Shown in pieces: positions 55,553 through 64,000 of a stretch of 64,000 nucleotides of DNA; position 1 is the stretch's first letter; every line of letters begins with the position of its first letter. The position numbers and the translations under genes were made by a program. The DNA is taken from positions 20,537-84,536 of the forward strand of contig JAKACW010000010.1 of NCBI GenBank assembly GCA_021821045.1, written 5' to 3'. This stretch comes from Pseudomonadota bacterium (lineage in GTDB: Bacteria; Pseudomonadota; Gammaproteobacteria; JAADHS01). A model generated the notes under the pieces. That model searched no databases, had not been told where the DNA came from, and saw only the letters and a program-made list of their open reading frames with translations.

Positions 55553-56486
55553 GTTTGATGCCGAAGACCTTCTCCAAACCGCTGCGGCCTTTGGTTTCCA
55601 CTTCACCGAGCGGTTGTGTCTCCATTTCGGTACGCACCAGGCGCTCGGTGTACGAACACAGCACAATCGGCGCGGCAATTTTATTATTGGCAAGCCCCGC
55701 CAAACGAAAGGCCAGATTGGCGCTGTCGCCGACGACGGCCAGGGTGTCGGGCTTCACGCCGTAGTGACCCAACATCACCGCGCCGGTGGTGATCGCCCAC
55801 CCCATGCGCAATTTCGCTTCGTCGGCGAAACCGCTGGCCTGTGCGGCCAAGTGTTTTTCAATCGCCGCGCGCTGGGCCAGCGCGGCGCGCACCGCATGTA
55901 CCGCTTGCTGCGGTTGCGATTGCGGTCCGTGCTCCCAAAAAGCGTAGATCGCATCGCCGATGTAGTCTTTCACGACGCCATGATGGGCATGCACTTCGGC
56001 GCTTAAAACCTCGAATGTTTCGGACATCAAGCGATAAACCCGCTCCGGCTCGGTGGCTTGCACCCAAGTGGAGAAGCCGCGCACGTCGGCCACCAAATGG
56101 GTAACGGTCTGGGCGAGCGCGACGGTGCGCGTCGTATCGTCCTCGTCGCCGCGCCCCACCGCGTGTGCGTCGTCGCCCCAGTGCAACGTGAACACCCGCG
56201 ACCCGATCGTTATTTGATCGCCGGGCTTGAGCGGGTAGTCCACGCCCGAAGTCAACCGCACACCGTTCAAATGGGTGCCATTGCGGCTGGTGTCGCGCAA
56301 CGTAAGCAAACCGTGCGCGAAACTGATCGCCGCATGATCGCGCGAGACGCGCTCATCATCGATGATGATGCGCTTGTCGGGCTCGACACCATGACAGGTG
56401 CGCCCGACGAACAGCCGATCGGAGACCTCGATGCTCTGTTCGCGGCCTTGATCGTCAATCCAGGTTAGTTTGGGTGTCACACGCAT
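55548..56486 (-). CDS. Class III adenylate/guanylate cyclase with N-terminal FHA domain
   Basis: 312 residues, cytoplasmic. FHA domain (20-105: LFVGRT, VSRDHAAI, DTSRNGTHLNG), which binds phosphothreonine, then a class III cyclase domain (125-300) with metal-binding aspartates in HLVADVRGFS and VKDYIGDAIYAFW and a GDSANLAFRL dimer-interface motif. The FHA domain suggests control by a Ser/Thr kinase such as the one at 38725. Substrate preference (ATP or GTP) is not certain. The cyclase is convergent with the giant autotransporter gene. Confidence 0.9.
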   Translation of the reverse strand: MRVTPKLTWIDDQGREQSIEVSDRLFVGRTCHGVEPDKRIIIDDERVSRDHAAISFAHGLLTLRDTSRNGTHLNGVRLTSGVDYPLKPGDQITIGSRVFTLHWGDDAHAVGRGDEDDTTRTVALAQTVTHLVADVRGFSTWVQATEPERVYRLMSETFEVLSAEVHAHHGVVKDYIGDAIYAFWEHGPQSQPQQAVHAVRAALAQRAAIEKHLAAQASGFADEAKLRMGWAITTGAVMLGHYGVKPDTLAVVGDSANLAFRLAGLANNKIAAPIVLCSYTERLVRTEMETQPLGEVETKGRSGLEKVFGIKP

Positions 56487-56508
56487 CCTTCGTCTGAAGT
56501 TGTTCTTC

Positions 56509-56659
56509 TGTGGGAGCGGATCATTCCGCGATTCTTCGCCCGAATCACCACAGTGCCGATTTCAATCGCGGTAGTCGCTTCGGGCGTCCTGCCCTCTCGC
56601 GACATTTATGCCCTCCTGGGGTATTCGCACATCCGTGTGTATCGGAAACCGCTCCCACA
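56509..56659. repeat. Enlarged REP-like element
   Basis: Head TGTGGGAGCGGATCATTCCG at 56509, a 70-base insert (56574-56643) and tail ending CCCACA. It lies between the cyclase and DUF3106 genes. Confidence 0.85.
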
Positions 56660-56672
56660 ACAAACTCGCTAC

Positions 56673-57164
56673 CTATCGCGGCCTCTGCTGCGGCGGACGC
56701 TGCTGTTGAAATCGCTGAATCGCCCGCTGACGTTGCTCCGGCGTCATGCTTTGCCAGCGTTGACGCAATTGCTGGCGCTGCTCCGGCGGCATCTGCCGAA
56801 AACGCTCGGCTTGCTGGCGCACACGCGCTTTTTCCTCGGGCGAGAGCTGCTGATAGCGCTTGAACTTCTCGCGAATCATTTCCTTTCTCTCCGGCGGTAG
56901 CGACTGCCATTGTTTGAAGCGCTCCTTCGCTTGCGCGCGCTGCTCCGGCGTCATGCCTTGCCAGCGATCCGCGCCCCGCTGCAAGCGCGCTTGCCGCTCG
57001 GGCGGCAGATCCTGCCACGTGTCCGCGAAACGCTGCAGCACCTGTTGCTGCTGCGCAGTCAGATCCGCCCAGGCGACGCCCTCGCTGGGCTCGGCCAACG
57101 CCGCGCTCGCTAACATAAGCGCACCAAGCGCGCTCACCAACATCACCATGATTCTCTTATTCAT
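56673..57164 (-). CDS. DUF3106 secreted protein
   Basis: 163 residues from ATG 57164. Signal peptide ends ASAALA. The mature part is a series of roughly 20-residue units rich in Gln/Arg/Glu with motifs such as WQSLPPERKEM and LSPEEKARV, defining DUF3106. The family has no firm function but is commonly found with ECF sigma factors. Its start overlaps the stop of the preceding small gene by 8 bp. Confidence 0.85.
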   Translation of the reverse strand: MNKRIMVMLVSALGALMLASAALAEPSEGVAWADLTAQQQQVLQRFADTWQDLPPERQARLQRGADRWQGMTPEQRAQAKERFKQWQSLPPERKEMIREKFKRYQQLSPEEKARVRQQAERFRQMPPEQRQQLRQRWQSMTPEQRQRAIQRFQQQRPPQQRPR

Positions 57165-57372
57165 GGTCACCGCCTTTGGGGTCTTCTGTTTCGGCATCAA
57201 TCAACACCTGAGGATCCATCCACGTTCCGTCATCGCTCTCGAAGCTGCCGAGGAATTCCAGAAATTCCGCGTCGGGTTCTTCGCTTTCGCGGGTTTGGTT
57301 CTCATCGGCCTGCGCCGCGGCCATCAGCAGACCCATTAGCAATATGGCTGGGCCAATGTGGGAGCGGATCAT
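57157..57372 (-). CDS. Small secreted acidic protein whose start lies in a REP element
   Basis: 71 residues from ATG 57372. The first residues, MIRSH, are encoded by the conserved REP tail; the hydrophobic core ILLMGLLMAAA and cleavage site QADE follow directly. The mature part is acidic (EPDAEFLEFLGSFESDDG). There is no better in-frame start between the REP and the signal core. It overlaps the DUF3106 start, so the two are probably translated together. No family recognised. Confidence 0.6.
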   Translation of the reverse strand: MIRSHIGPAILLMGLLMAAAQADENQTRESEEPDAEFLEFLGSFESDDGTWMDPQVLIDAETEDPKGGDHE

Positions 57373-57418
57373 TCCGCGATCGACCGGGCGAAGAATCGCG
57401 GTAAGAAACCACTTCCAT
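57357..57418. repeat. REP-like inverted repeat (diverged tail)
   Basis: Head TGTGGGAGCGGATCATTCCG and a diverged tail (GTAAGAAACCACTTCC). It overlaps the 5' end of the small secreted protein gene. Confidence 0.82.
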
Positions 57419-57427
57419 ACCAGTCTC

Positions 57428-57772
57428 CTACGTCGCCTGACCATCGCTGTCCAGCCATTGATAAAACTCGATCTGCTCATAAAACTCGATGTCTTCATTG
57501 GCGCTGAGCAGTTCGATGTCTTCCAACGACGCCACTGTGGCATCCGTCTGCTGCGGACCCGGCCATAACACCACCGCCATCACGGCCATCGCCGCCGTTG
57601 CCGCGCCGGCATAGCCCCAATTCCAATGGGCGCGCGCCGGTTGGGCCAGCGCTTCGCGACGAATCTGTCGCAGCCGCTGGGCGGTGATCGCGTCGAGTTC
57701 GGCCGCGCTTTGGTCCAAAACCTGTCGGGCGCCGTCGATCAACGCTTGGTCACGTTCGTCCAAATCGCTCAT
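57428..57772 (-). CDS. DUF3619-like membrane anti-sigma candidate
   Basis: 114 residues from ATG 57772, overlapping the sigma stop by 4 bp. A helical N-terminal part (LDQSAAELDAITAQRLRQIRREAL) is followed by one membrane segment (YAGAATAAMAVMAVVLW) and a short acidic tail. Position after an ECF sigma and the DUF3619-like layout suggest a negative regulator. No zinc finger is present. Confidence 0.75.
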   Translation of the reverse strand: MSDLDERDQALIDGARQVLDQSAAELDAITAQRLRQIRREALAQPARAHWNWGYAGAATAAMAVMAVVLWPGPQQTDATVASLEDIELLSANEDIEFYEQIEFYQWLDSDGQAT

Positions 57773-58362
57773 GGCCAATCCTCCCCCAAACATTCTCGCA
57801 GCGCCGACAAAGCCCGGGACAAATGGGTTTTCACGCTGCCTTCCGAACATCCCATCACTTGGGCCGTGGTCGCCACGTCAAAGCCCTCCCACGTGCGCAA
57901 CATGAACGCTTGCTGTTGGCGCAACGGCAATCGCTGCAGAGCGATTTCCAGCGCATCCACCGCGCGCTGGGTGTTCACTTCATTCAGCGGATTCGCTTGC
58001 GTCGCATCCGCTACGCTGTCCAACGGTGACTCATCGTCATCGCCGCCGCGTCTATCCCACCAACCAAAGATCATCCCGCGATATTTTTTGCGGCGGTGAA
58101 AGTCGGTGATGCGGCTCTGCAGAATCGTTTGAAACAACGGCGCCCACTCGTGATTGGGCCGCTGACGGTAATTCTGCACCAACTTGCACATCGCATCTTG
58201 CACGATATCGAGCGCGTCGTCCCGTTGCCGAGTGGCGATCATGGCGGTGCGAAATGCGCGCCGCTCCACCGCCGCCAGGAATTCCTCCAGGCTGCGATAG
58301 GCTACGGTTTCCCCGCTGGCCGCCGTCGCCTGCGTTGGTTGCCCCTCATCGCCGGCCGACAT
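57769..58362 (-). CDS. ECF-type RNA polymerase sigma factor
   Basis: 197 residues from ATG 58362, with AGGAG upstream; an in-frame ATG at 58401 is possible. Region 2: DDALDIVQDAMCKLVQNY; region 4: LPLRQQQAFMLRTWEGFDVATTAQVMGCSEGSVKTHLSRAL. Length and both regions fit group 4 sigma factors. It heads an operon with the putative anti-sigma, the small secreted protein and DUF3106, a common locus of unknown stimulus. Confidence 0.9.
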   Translation of the reverse strand: MSAGDEGQPTQATAASGETVAYRSLEEFLAAVERRAFRTAMIATRQRDDALDIVQDAMCKLVQNYRQRPNHEWAPLFQTILQSRITDFHRRKKYRGMIFGWWDRRGGDDDESPLDSVADATQANPLNEVNTQRAVDALEIALQRLPLRQQQAFMLRTWEGFDVATTAQVMGCSEGSVKTHLSRALSALRECLGEDWP

Positions 58363-58483
58363 GGTCCAACGTGCTCCTATATATATGACTGCTGCGCTCA
58401 TGCGATTTCCGTTGTAAGCCGCTGTTTTATGCATTAACGCGCGGCGGGGCGAACGGTTGACATGCGCGACTACCTTAACACAA

Positions 58484-59104
58484 TCAATATATTAGATCGT
58501 CCTCAAGCCGTGCCCAAGCGTGGCTTACCAGTCGCGCCGTCACCACGCCGTCAATTTCCGTGAGTCCTAGCCGGGTTATTCCGGCGTAGGGCACGTCGAC
58601 TCGAAATAGATAGTCCGCCGGAGCATTTAGCACCCAACAAATCAGCGCGCGGATCACTCCGGCGTGGGTCACCACCAAACCATCACCGGGGTGACGGGCG
58701 TACAGCTCCGTGAAGCCGCCGATCACGCGCCGGAAAAATTCATCCAAAGGCTCGGCGCCGACGGGGCGATATTTGGCCGGCTCGCGGCGAAAGCGCATCC
58801 AGCGTTCGGGATCCTCGGCGGCAATCTCATCGTGCAGCTTGCCCTCCCACGGGCCGAAACCAATTTCCTGCAGGCGCGGTTCGAGCAGCAACGGCTTGCC
58901 ACAGGCCGCGGCGATCTCCTCGCCAAAGGCGCGGCAGCGGGATAACGGCGACGCGGCGACGAATGACCAGCCCGGTTTGACGCTCAACGCTTGGCGCATT
59001 TGGCGCCAACCGGTTTCGCTCAGCGGATCATCGGTTTGACCGCGAATCTTGCGGCCGCCAACAGGCTCACCGTGCCGGATCAGATCGATCGTTCGTTTGC
59101 TCAC
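58484..59104 (-). CDS. Histidine phosphatase family protein (CobC-like)
   Basis: 206 residues from a GTG start with GGGGA eight bases upstream. Catalytic LIRHGEP at the N-terminus, SRCRAFGEEIA in the middle and the second His in VVTHAGVIRAL. The layout fits alpha-ribazole-phosphate phosphatase of B12 synthesis, but other phosphatases of the family look alike. The neighbouring adenosyltransferase makes a cobalamin role attractive. Confidence 0.75.
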   Translation of the reverse strand: MSKRTIDLIRHGEPVGGRKIRGQTDDPLSETGWRQMRQALSVKPGWSFVAASPLSRCRAFGEEIAAACGKPLLLEPRLQEIGFGPWEGKLHDEIAAEDPERWMRFRREPAKYRPVGAEPLDEFFRRVIGGFTELYARHPGDGLVVTHAGVIRALICWVLNAPADYLFRVDVPYAGITRLGLTEIDGVVTARLVSHAWARLEDDLIY

Positions 59105-59231
59105 ACGTCAAATCCCCGCGTTTTTTGGAGTCGATAATCTACTCAAAAACGCCCGAAAAAACCAATCGATCTAGCAACATAAGCATCGATTTGTTATGTT
59201 CCTCCAACACCTTACGAGTAAAAGCGCAAAC

Positions 59232-59783
59232 ATGGGCCACCGACTTTCCAAGATTTACACCCGCACCGGGGACAAAGGCACCACCACGCTCGGCAGCGGC
59301 GAGCGCGTCCAGAAAGACAGCGTGCGCATCGAAGCCGTCGGCACGGTCGATGAGGTCAACTGCTTCGTCGGCTTGCTCCTGGCAAACAATATCCCGAAGG
59401 AAATCCGCGAGTGCCTGACGCGCATCCAGCACGAACTGTTCGACCTGGGCGGCGAACTGAGCATTCCGCGACACCAGATCATCACCGCAGAGCATGTGCT
59501 GCGCCTGGAAAACGAACTCGATAGGTTCAACACGGACCTGCCGCACCTGCGTGAATTCATTCTGCCCAGCGGCGGCCGTGCCGTGTCGACCTGCCACATC
59601 GCCCGCGCCGTGTGCCGCCGCGCCGAGCGCCGCTTGGTTTCGCTGTCGCAAATCGAAGACGTCTTTCCCGAATCACTGGCCTACCTCAACCGGCTCTCCG
59701 ATCTGCTGTTCGTCATCGCCCGCGTGCTTGCCCGCGCCGATGGCAAGCGTGAAGTGATGTGGCGCTCGGAGAGAAATAAATAA
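59232..59783 (+). CDS. PduO-type cob(I)alamin adenosyltransferase
   Basis: 183 residues from ATG 59232. The N-terminal YTRTGDKGTT nucleotide-binding motif and the helical signature CRRAERRLV with YLNRLSDLLFVIAR define this family, which transfers an adenosyl group from ATP to cob(I)alamin. It is divergent from the CobC-like gene. Length is normal. The product probably supplies adenosylcobalamin, also the likely riboswitch ligand at 11570. Confidence 0.92.
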   Translation: MGHRLSKIYTRTGDKGTTTLGSGERVQKDSVRIEAVGTVDEVNCFVGLLLANNIPKEIRECLTRIQHELFDLGGELSIPRHQIITAEHVLRLENELDRFNTDLPHLREFILPSGGRAVSTCHIARAVCRRAERRLVSLSQIEDVFPESLAYLNRLSDLLFVIARVLARADGKREVMWRSERNK

Positions 59784-59807
59784 AAAATTGACGTGGGGCC
59801 AACTGAT

Positions 59808-59870
59808 TGTGGGAGCGGATCATTCCGCGATGAGTCGGGCAGAGAATCGCGGTAGGAAACCGCTCCCACA
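59808..59870. repeat. REP-like inverted repeat
   Basis: Compact full unit with a short spacer, between the adenosyltransferase and Rossmann-fold genes. Confidence 0.9.
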
Positions 59871-59905
59871 AGAAATAACCCAGACTTCGCACTAGGAACG
59901 CATCA

Positions 59906-60670
59906 ATGAAACAGCCAATTGTCATCATCGGCATGGGTGAACTCGGCGGCGTGTTCGGCCGCGGATTTCTCCGCCTCGGCTATCCGGTGTACCCGATCAC
60001 ACGCAAACTTCCGATGGAAACCGCCGTCAAGGAATTTCCGCCGCCGGTGCTCGTCCTGGTCGCGGTGGCCGAAGCGGATATTCATGAGGTCCTGGAAGAG
60101 CTGCCCAAACCATGGCGCGGCAAAGTCGCCCTGCTGCAGAACGAACTGCTGCCACGGGACTGGGAGCAGCATCGCGTCAGCGCGCCAACGGTCATTTCGG
60201 TTTGGTTCGAGAAGAAGGTTGGCCAGGAGCCGAAAGTCATTCTGCCCTCGCCGGTCTTCGGACCGCACGCGCAATTGTTGCACGATGCCTTGACCGCCAT
60301 CGGCATCCCGGCGCGGGTATTGAAAGATCACGACGAATTGGTGTTCGAACTGGTGCGCAAGAATGTCTACATTCTCACGTCGAATCTGGCGGGACTCGCC
60401 ACCGGCGGCACGGTCGGCGAACTGTGGAAGAATCACCGCGAGTTCGCGCTGAAGGTGGCCGGCGACATCATCAAAATCCAAACCCGGCTGGTAAAGAAAG
60501 AACTGCCCTGGGACAAACTCATCGCCGGCATGGTGGAAGCCTTCGACGGCGATCCCGGCCACAAATGCATGGGCCGTACCGCGCCGGTGCGGTTGATTCG
60601 AGTGTTGGCGCAGGCGGCCGAGGTCGGCGTTGAAGCAGCGAAATTGAAAGAGATTCAGGGCAAAATGTAG
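59906..60670 (+). CDS. Rossmann-fold NAD(P)-binding protein (ketopantoate-reductase-like)
   Basis: 254 residues. N-terminal dinucleotide-binding loop IGMGELGGVFG, then a helical C-terminal half (LVRKNVYILTSNLAGLATGG) as in ketopantoate reductase and related 6-phosphogluconate-dehydrogenase-like folds. Key KPR catalytic residues cannot be assigned with confidence, so the substrate is open. AGGA lies eight bases upstream of ATG. Confidence 0.65.
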   Translation: MKQPIVIIGMGELGGVFGRGFLRLGYPVYPITRKLPMETAVKEFPPPVLVLVAVAEADIHEVLEELPKPWRGKVALLQNELLPRDWEQHRVSAPTVISVWFEKKVGQEPKVILPSPVFGPHAQLLHDALTAIGIPARVLKDHDELVFELVRKNVYILTSNLAGLATGGTVGELWKNHREFALKVAGDIIKIQTRLVKKELPWDKLIAGMVEAFDGDPGHKCMGRTAPVRLIRVLAQAAEVGVEAAKLKEIQGKM

Positions 60671-60706
60671 AGGCGGACTTGCGATGAATGAACCGGCCTA
60701 TCATGC

Positions 60707-60806
60707 CGTGGGAGTGGATCATTCCGCGATAGAAGAATCGCGGTACGAAACCGCTCCCACAATGGGCGATGCCTCTTCCCGGCGGGAGCGGATCATTCCG
60801 CGATTC
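60707..60806. repeat. REP-like unit plus half element
   Basis: A compact full unit (60707-60761) and a head half (60782-60806) upstream of fabA. Confidence 0.88.
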
Positions 60807-60987
60807 GAATCGCCGCCACCGACAAATGTCGTGCGAATCAGTCAGAAATAGATCAATTTGTGCGTGTTTTTGCAGGGGCTTCCCACCCCTCCCCCTGGCG
60901 ATTCCAAAAAAGTACAGGATTCAACGTCAAAGCCGAGCAAAACTCCTGGTACAATTTCCGCTGTCGACGACAACGATAATTAGACAA

Positions 60988-61515
60988 ATGAAACAAAATC
61001 ACTATTCCTATGAAGACCTCCTGCGCTGCGGCCATGGGGAATTGTTTGGCCCGGGCAACGCGCAACTGCCGCTGCCGCCGATGCTGATGTTCGATCGCAT
61101 CACGCGCATTGCGGAAACGGGCGGAGCTTTCGATAAAGGGGAAATCATCGCCGAACTGGACGTCAAGCCGGATCTGTGGTTTTTCAAATGCCATTTCGAG
61201 GGCGACCCGGTCATGCCAGGCTGTTTGGGCCTGGATGCCATGTGGCAATTGGTGGGGTTTTTCTTGGGTTGGATGGGCGGGCCGGGCCACGGCCGCGCGC
61301 TCGGGGCGGGGGAGATCAAATTCACCGGACAAGTCACACCGGACAAACGCCTGGTGACCTACCACATCGACATCAAGCGCATTATCATGCGCAAACTGTA
61401 CCTCGGTATCGCCGATGCGGTAATGCGCGTCGACGGCGAGGAAATCTATGCGGCCAAGGATTTGCGAGTGGGTTTGTTCACGTCGACGGACGCACTGGCG
61501 GGAGGTAATGGGTGA
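60988..61515 (+). CDS. fabA: 3-hydroxydecanoyl-ACP dehydratase/isomerase
   Basis: 175 residues from ATG 60988. Active-site His in [20 protein letters not shown] with the partner Asp in GLDAMWQL. It introduces the cis double bond of unsaturated fatty acids. Length matches the E. coli protein within three residues. Its stop codon overlaps the fabB GTG start, so the two are translationally coupled, as in the classic FabA/FabB pathway. Confidence 0.95.
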   Translation: MKQNHYSYEDLLRCGHGELFGPGNAQLPLPPMLMFDRITRIAETGGAFDKGEIIAELDVKPDLWFFKCHFEGDPVMPGCLGLDAMWQLVGFFLGWMGGPGHGRALGAGEIKFTGQVTPDKRLVTYHIDIKRIIMRKLYLGIADAVMRVDGEEIYAAKDLRVGLFTSTDALAGGNG

Positions 61516-62723
61516 GGCGGGTTGTTGTTACAGGACTGGGGATTGTTTCGAGTATCGGCAACAACAAAGGCGAGGTGCTCGATTCTCTAAAGCAGGCGCG
61601 CTCGGGCATCGAGTTTCACCAGGAATATGTCGACCTGGGGTTTCGCACCAACATCCACGGTTCCATCAAGCTCGATCCCGAGGCGATCATCGACCGCAAA
61701 GTGATGCGGTTCATGGGCAACGCGTCGGCGTTCACCTACATCGCAATGCAGGAAGCACTGCTGGACAGCGGTCTGACGCTGGAACAAATCTCCGACCCTC
61801 GCATCGGCCTGATCGCCGGCACCGGCGGCGCGTCGACGGACAACGTCGTTAAAGCAGTGGACCTCCTGCGCAGCAAAGGCTTGCGCCGAGTCGGCCCATA
61901 TATGGTACCGCGCACCATGTCGAGCACCGCCGCGGCCTGTTTGTCGACCGCATACAAGATCAAGGGCGTGAGCTACTCCATCAGCTCCGCCTGCGCCACC
62001 AGCGCCCATTGCATCGGCAACGCCATGGAACTCATTCAACTGGGCAAACAAGATGTCATCTTCGCCGGCGGCGGCGAGGAAGTGCACTGGACCATGACGC
62101 TCCTGTTCGACGCAATGGGCGCGCTGTCATCGAAATACAACGAAGCGCCCCAGACCGCCTCTCGTGCCTACGATGCCAATCGCGACGGTTTCGTCATTTC
62201 CGGCGGCGGCGGCATGTTGGTACTGGAAGAACTCGAACAAGCCAAAAAACGCGGCGCGAAGATTTACGCTGAATTGGTCGGCTACGGCGCGACCTCTGAC
62301 GGCTATGACATGGTCGCCCCTTCCGGCGAAGGCGCCATTCGCTGCATGCGCCAAGCCTTGGCGACAGTGAAAGGCGAAGTGGATTACATCAACGCTCACG
62401 GCACCAGCACGCCGGTGGGCGACGTGGCCGAACTGGGTGCGGTCAAAGAAGTGTTCGGCAACAACATTCCCGCTATCACCTCCACCAAATCCCTCACCGG
62501 CCACGCCCTCGGCGCCGCCGGCGTGCATGAAGCGATTTATTCGCTGCTCATGATGGAAAACAACTTCATCAGCCCCTCCGCCAACATCACCGACCTCGAC
62601 CCCGCCGCCGAAGGCATGCCCATCGTGCGCGAGCGCAGAGACAACGTGCGGCTCAACACGGTGTTGAGCAACAGCTTCGGCTTTGGCGGCACGAATGCGA
62701 CGTTGGTGTTTCAGCGGGTGTAA
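61512..62723 (+). CDS. fabB: 3-oxoacyl-ACP synthase I
   Basis: 403 residues from a GTG start with GGAGGT upstream. Catalytic Cys in [11 protein letters not shown], and His residues in [11 protein letters not shown] and [12 protein letters not shown]. It elongates the cis-3-decenoyl product of FabA. The FabA/FabB pair is characteristic of many Gammaproteobacteria. No downstream partner is in view. Confidence 0.95.
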   Translation: MRRVVVTGLGIVSSIGNNKGEVLDSLKQARSGIEFHQEYVDLGFRTNIHGSIKLDPEAIIDRKVMRFMGNASAFTYIAMQEALLDSGLTLEQISDPRIGLIAGTGGASTDNVVKAVDLLRSKGLRRVGPYMVPRTMSSTAAACLSTAYKIKGVSYSISSACATSAHCIGNAMELIQLGKQDVIFAGGGEEVHWTMTLLFDAMGALSSKYNEAPQTASRAYDANRDGFVISGGGGMLVLEELEQAKKRGAKIYAELVGYGATSDGYDMVAPSGEGAIRCMRQALATVKGEVDYINAHGTSTPVGDVAELGAVKEVFGNNIPAITSTKSLTGHALGAAGVHEAIYSLLMMENNFISPSANITDLDPAAEGMPIVRERRDNVRLNTVLSNSFGFGGTNATLVFQRV

Positions 62724-63031
62724 TTCCAATTCCCGGTTTCGCCAACCGGCGACGCCCGATGGCGCTCGGTCGCTGGAGGGCGAATATCGGCGAACAAGCC
62801 CGGACCGCAACGCTCGAAGTCCTGCTCAACACCCGAAACTGCGGCGTTTAATTGCTTTCCTCGTCTCCGCGCAGAGACAGACGAGAGTCCTTGACGCACC
62901 AAAGTTGTGTAGCTAGCATTCCGTCCCACAACTGAATCGCTGCTTTTCTGCCCATCCGCCGACCCAAGCGTGGCCGCACTGGTCAAATGGAAGCGACCGA
63001 GCCACTTAACAACAACTTGCAGGAATCATGA
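62724..63031. other. Intergenic region (308 bp)
   Basis: No gene, REP unit or clear terminator seen. AGGA at 63021-63024 is the likely ribosome site of the next gene. Confidence 0.55.
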
Positions 63032-64000
63032 ATGACTGCTTCCAATGACTTTGGCCTTCTGAAATCTTTGACTACAGCCCTACTGCTTTCATCGACCGTC
63101 ATCGCATGCGGGGGAAGTGCTGGGTCCGACCCAGCTGGCAACCCAGAAATCACACCCGAGAATGTCGTCGACTCGGGTGGACAACCCGTTACGACGCCAC
63201 CGGCCACGGATCCCGAATCGACAGATCAGACGCCGACAGATCCCTCCGGTGGTGACTCATCACAGCCCTCCACAGAACCAAACGTCGCATTTGGTTCGCT
63301 GAGTGAAGCGGATGCAGTCCCCATAACTGGGGCCGTATTGCGGCTGATGTATTCCGTCGACAGCTTGGGCCAGGAAGGGTCCTCCCTGTTGTTGCGCTCG
63401 GCTGTCACGCCTGGCGCGATAGACTCGAGTCTCGGCGGACTGGTCCGCGGTAGCCTTGCGCTTTTGTTCGACAGGAATAACCTACATCGGGCCGCGCAGA
63501 TTTCGAACGTTCCCTGCGTAACAGGGGGAAGCCGTTCAGTGGAATTGGATGATTTAAATGGAAACAATGCGCCCGACGCCGGCGAAACAGTGTCCGTTAC
63601 ATTTGCGCAGTGTCAGGAATACGCCATCAGCTATGTCGGCGCCATTGCGTTTCGCATTGTCACGCTCTCTGGCAGTCCTTACGCAGAGTCCGGCCAGTGG
63701 GATGTGGAGATCGACATCGATTTCGAGAACTTTGTCACCCATATCGGTGAAGGACAAAGCATCAGCGATGGAACCATATCTGTCACGTGGCGCCAAATCA
63801 CCGCCGGCGGCGAAACACTTACCATTACGTCGCCCGAGTTCAGTTACACCGAAACTGGATTCACTTCGCCAAAGACGCTGCAGCAAACACTGTACGACAT
63901 TGAGTATTCTTCCAATATCGATCCCGCGACAGGCGAGTTGGCACAAACGATGGATGCGGTAATCGAATTCGTCGCCTTTGGAGCCGTGAACGTCTCGACA
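63032..64000 (+). CDS. Lipoprotein of unknown function (3' end cut by window)
   Basis: The frame opens at ATG 63032 and stays open to the last base (323 codons), so the C-terminus is missing. Signal segment LLKSLTTALLLSSTVIACGG with a weak lipobox, a Thr/Pro/Ser/Asp-rich linker (residues 30-90), then a beta-rich domain with two Cys (NVPCVTGG and FAQCQEY) and DLNGNNAPDAGE, which resembles a calcium-binding loop. No family recognised. Confidence 0.72.
   Translation, partial: MTASNDFGLLKSLTTALLLSSTVIACGGSAGSDPAGNPEITPENVVDSGGQPVTTPPATDPESTDQTPTDPSGGDSSQPSTEPNVAFGSLSEADAVPITGAVLRLMYSVDSLGQEGSSLLLRSAVTPGAIDSSLGGLVRGSLALLFDRNNLHRAAQISNVPCVTGGSRSVELDDLNGNNAPDAGETVSVTFAQCQEYAISYVGAIAFRIVTLSGSPYAESGQWDVEIDIDFENFVTHIGEGQSISDGTISVTWRQITAGGETLTITSPEFSYTETGFTSPKTLQQTLYDIEYSSNIDPATGELAQTMDAVIEFVAFGAVNVST

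Noticed and set aside
59906..60670. Naming the Rossmann-fold protein panE
   Set aside because: Fold is compatible, but the KPR catalytic Lys/Glu/Asn pattern could not be confidently placed.

Overview
The window is GC-rich, gene-dense chromosomal DNA, most likely from an uncultured or little-studied gammaproteobacterium. The evidence is a fabA-fabB unsaturated fatty-acid pair, a BtuB/TonB/BtuF vitamin B12 uptake locus under a cobalamin riboswitch, Gram-negative lipoproteins and autotransporters, and many REP-like inverted repeats (head close to GTGGGAGCGGATCATTCCGCGA, tail close to TCGCGGTAGGAAACCGCTCCCAC) resembling those of Pseudomonas-type genomes. I see no tRNA, rRNA, CRISPR array, transposase or integrase.

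Layout. 1-1743: end of an arsenosugar locus (arsM and a TIGR04282 glycosyltransferase). 1804-8792: a hybrid sensor kinase, a membrane protein with a degenerate sulfatase-like domain, and an ABC exporter. 8902-11470: a 55-residue Ala-Pro-rich microprotein, a SEC-C/prolyl-4-hydroxylase-like dioxygenase and a SEC-C/sulfotransferase-like protein, a possible undescribed peptide-modification system. 11570-14657: cobalamin riboswitch, btuB, tonB. 14735-33350: an apparent 18-kb island bounded by two copies of the 3' end of btuF and free of REP elements. It carries two caspase-like proteins, an FGE-fold lipoprotein, a beta-propeller lipoprotein, two HAF-repeat proteins with Thr-Asn tracts, a DUF4384 lipoprotein, an M48 protease with TPRs, a sigma-factor-like protein with a two-zinc-finger membrane anti-sigma, and a small anchored Ig-like protein. 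33109-37943: intact btuF, a DUF1461 membrane protein, a Crp/Fnr regulator, a thioredoxin-like protein and an SLC13-type permease. 37994-44232: PP2C phosphatase, Ser/Thr kinase, a small protein, a third caspase-like protein with Sel1 repeats and coiled coil, and an OmpA-like protein. 44410-55293: a lipoprotein hydrolase and three autotransporters, two with Calx-beta repeats. 55548-58362: an FHA-adenylate cyclase and an ECF sigma locus. 58484-62723: histidine phosphatase, PduO-type cobalamin adenosyltransferase, a Rossmann-fold protein, fabA and fabB. 63032 to the end: a lipoprotein cut by the window edge.

Themes. B12 handling recurs (riboswitch, uptake proteins, adenosyltransferase, possibly a CobC-like phosphatase). 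Signalling by kinase, phosphatase, FHA and cyclase sits beside three caspase-like proteins within 27 kb. REP elements have entered coding space: they appear to encode an N-terminal extension of one autotransporter and to supply the start codon of a small secreted protein. All functions are read from sequence motifs only; no database search was possible.
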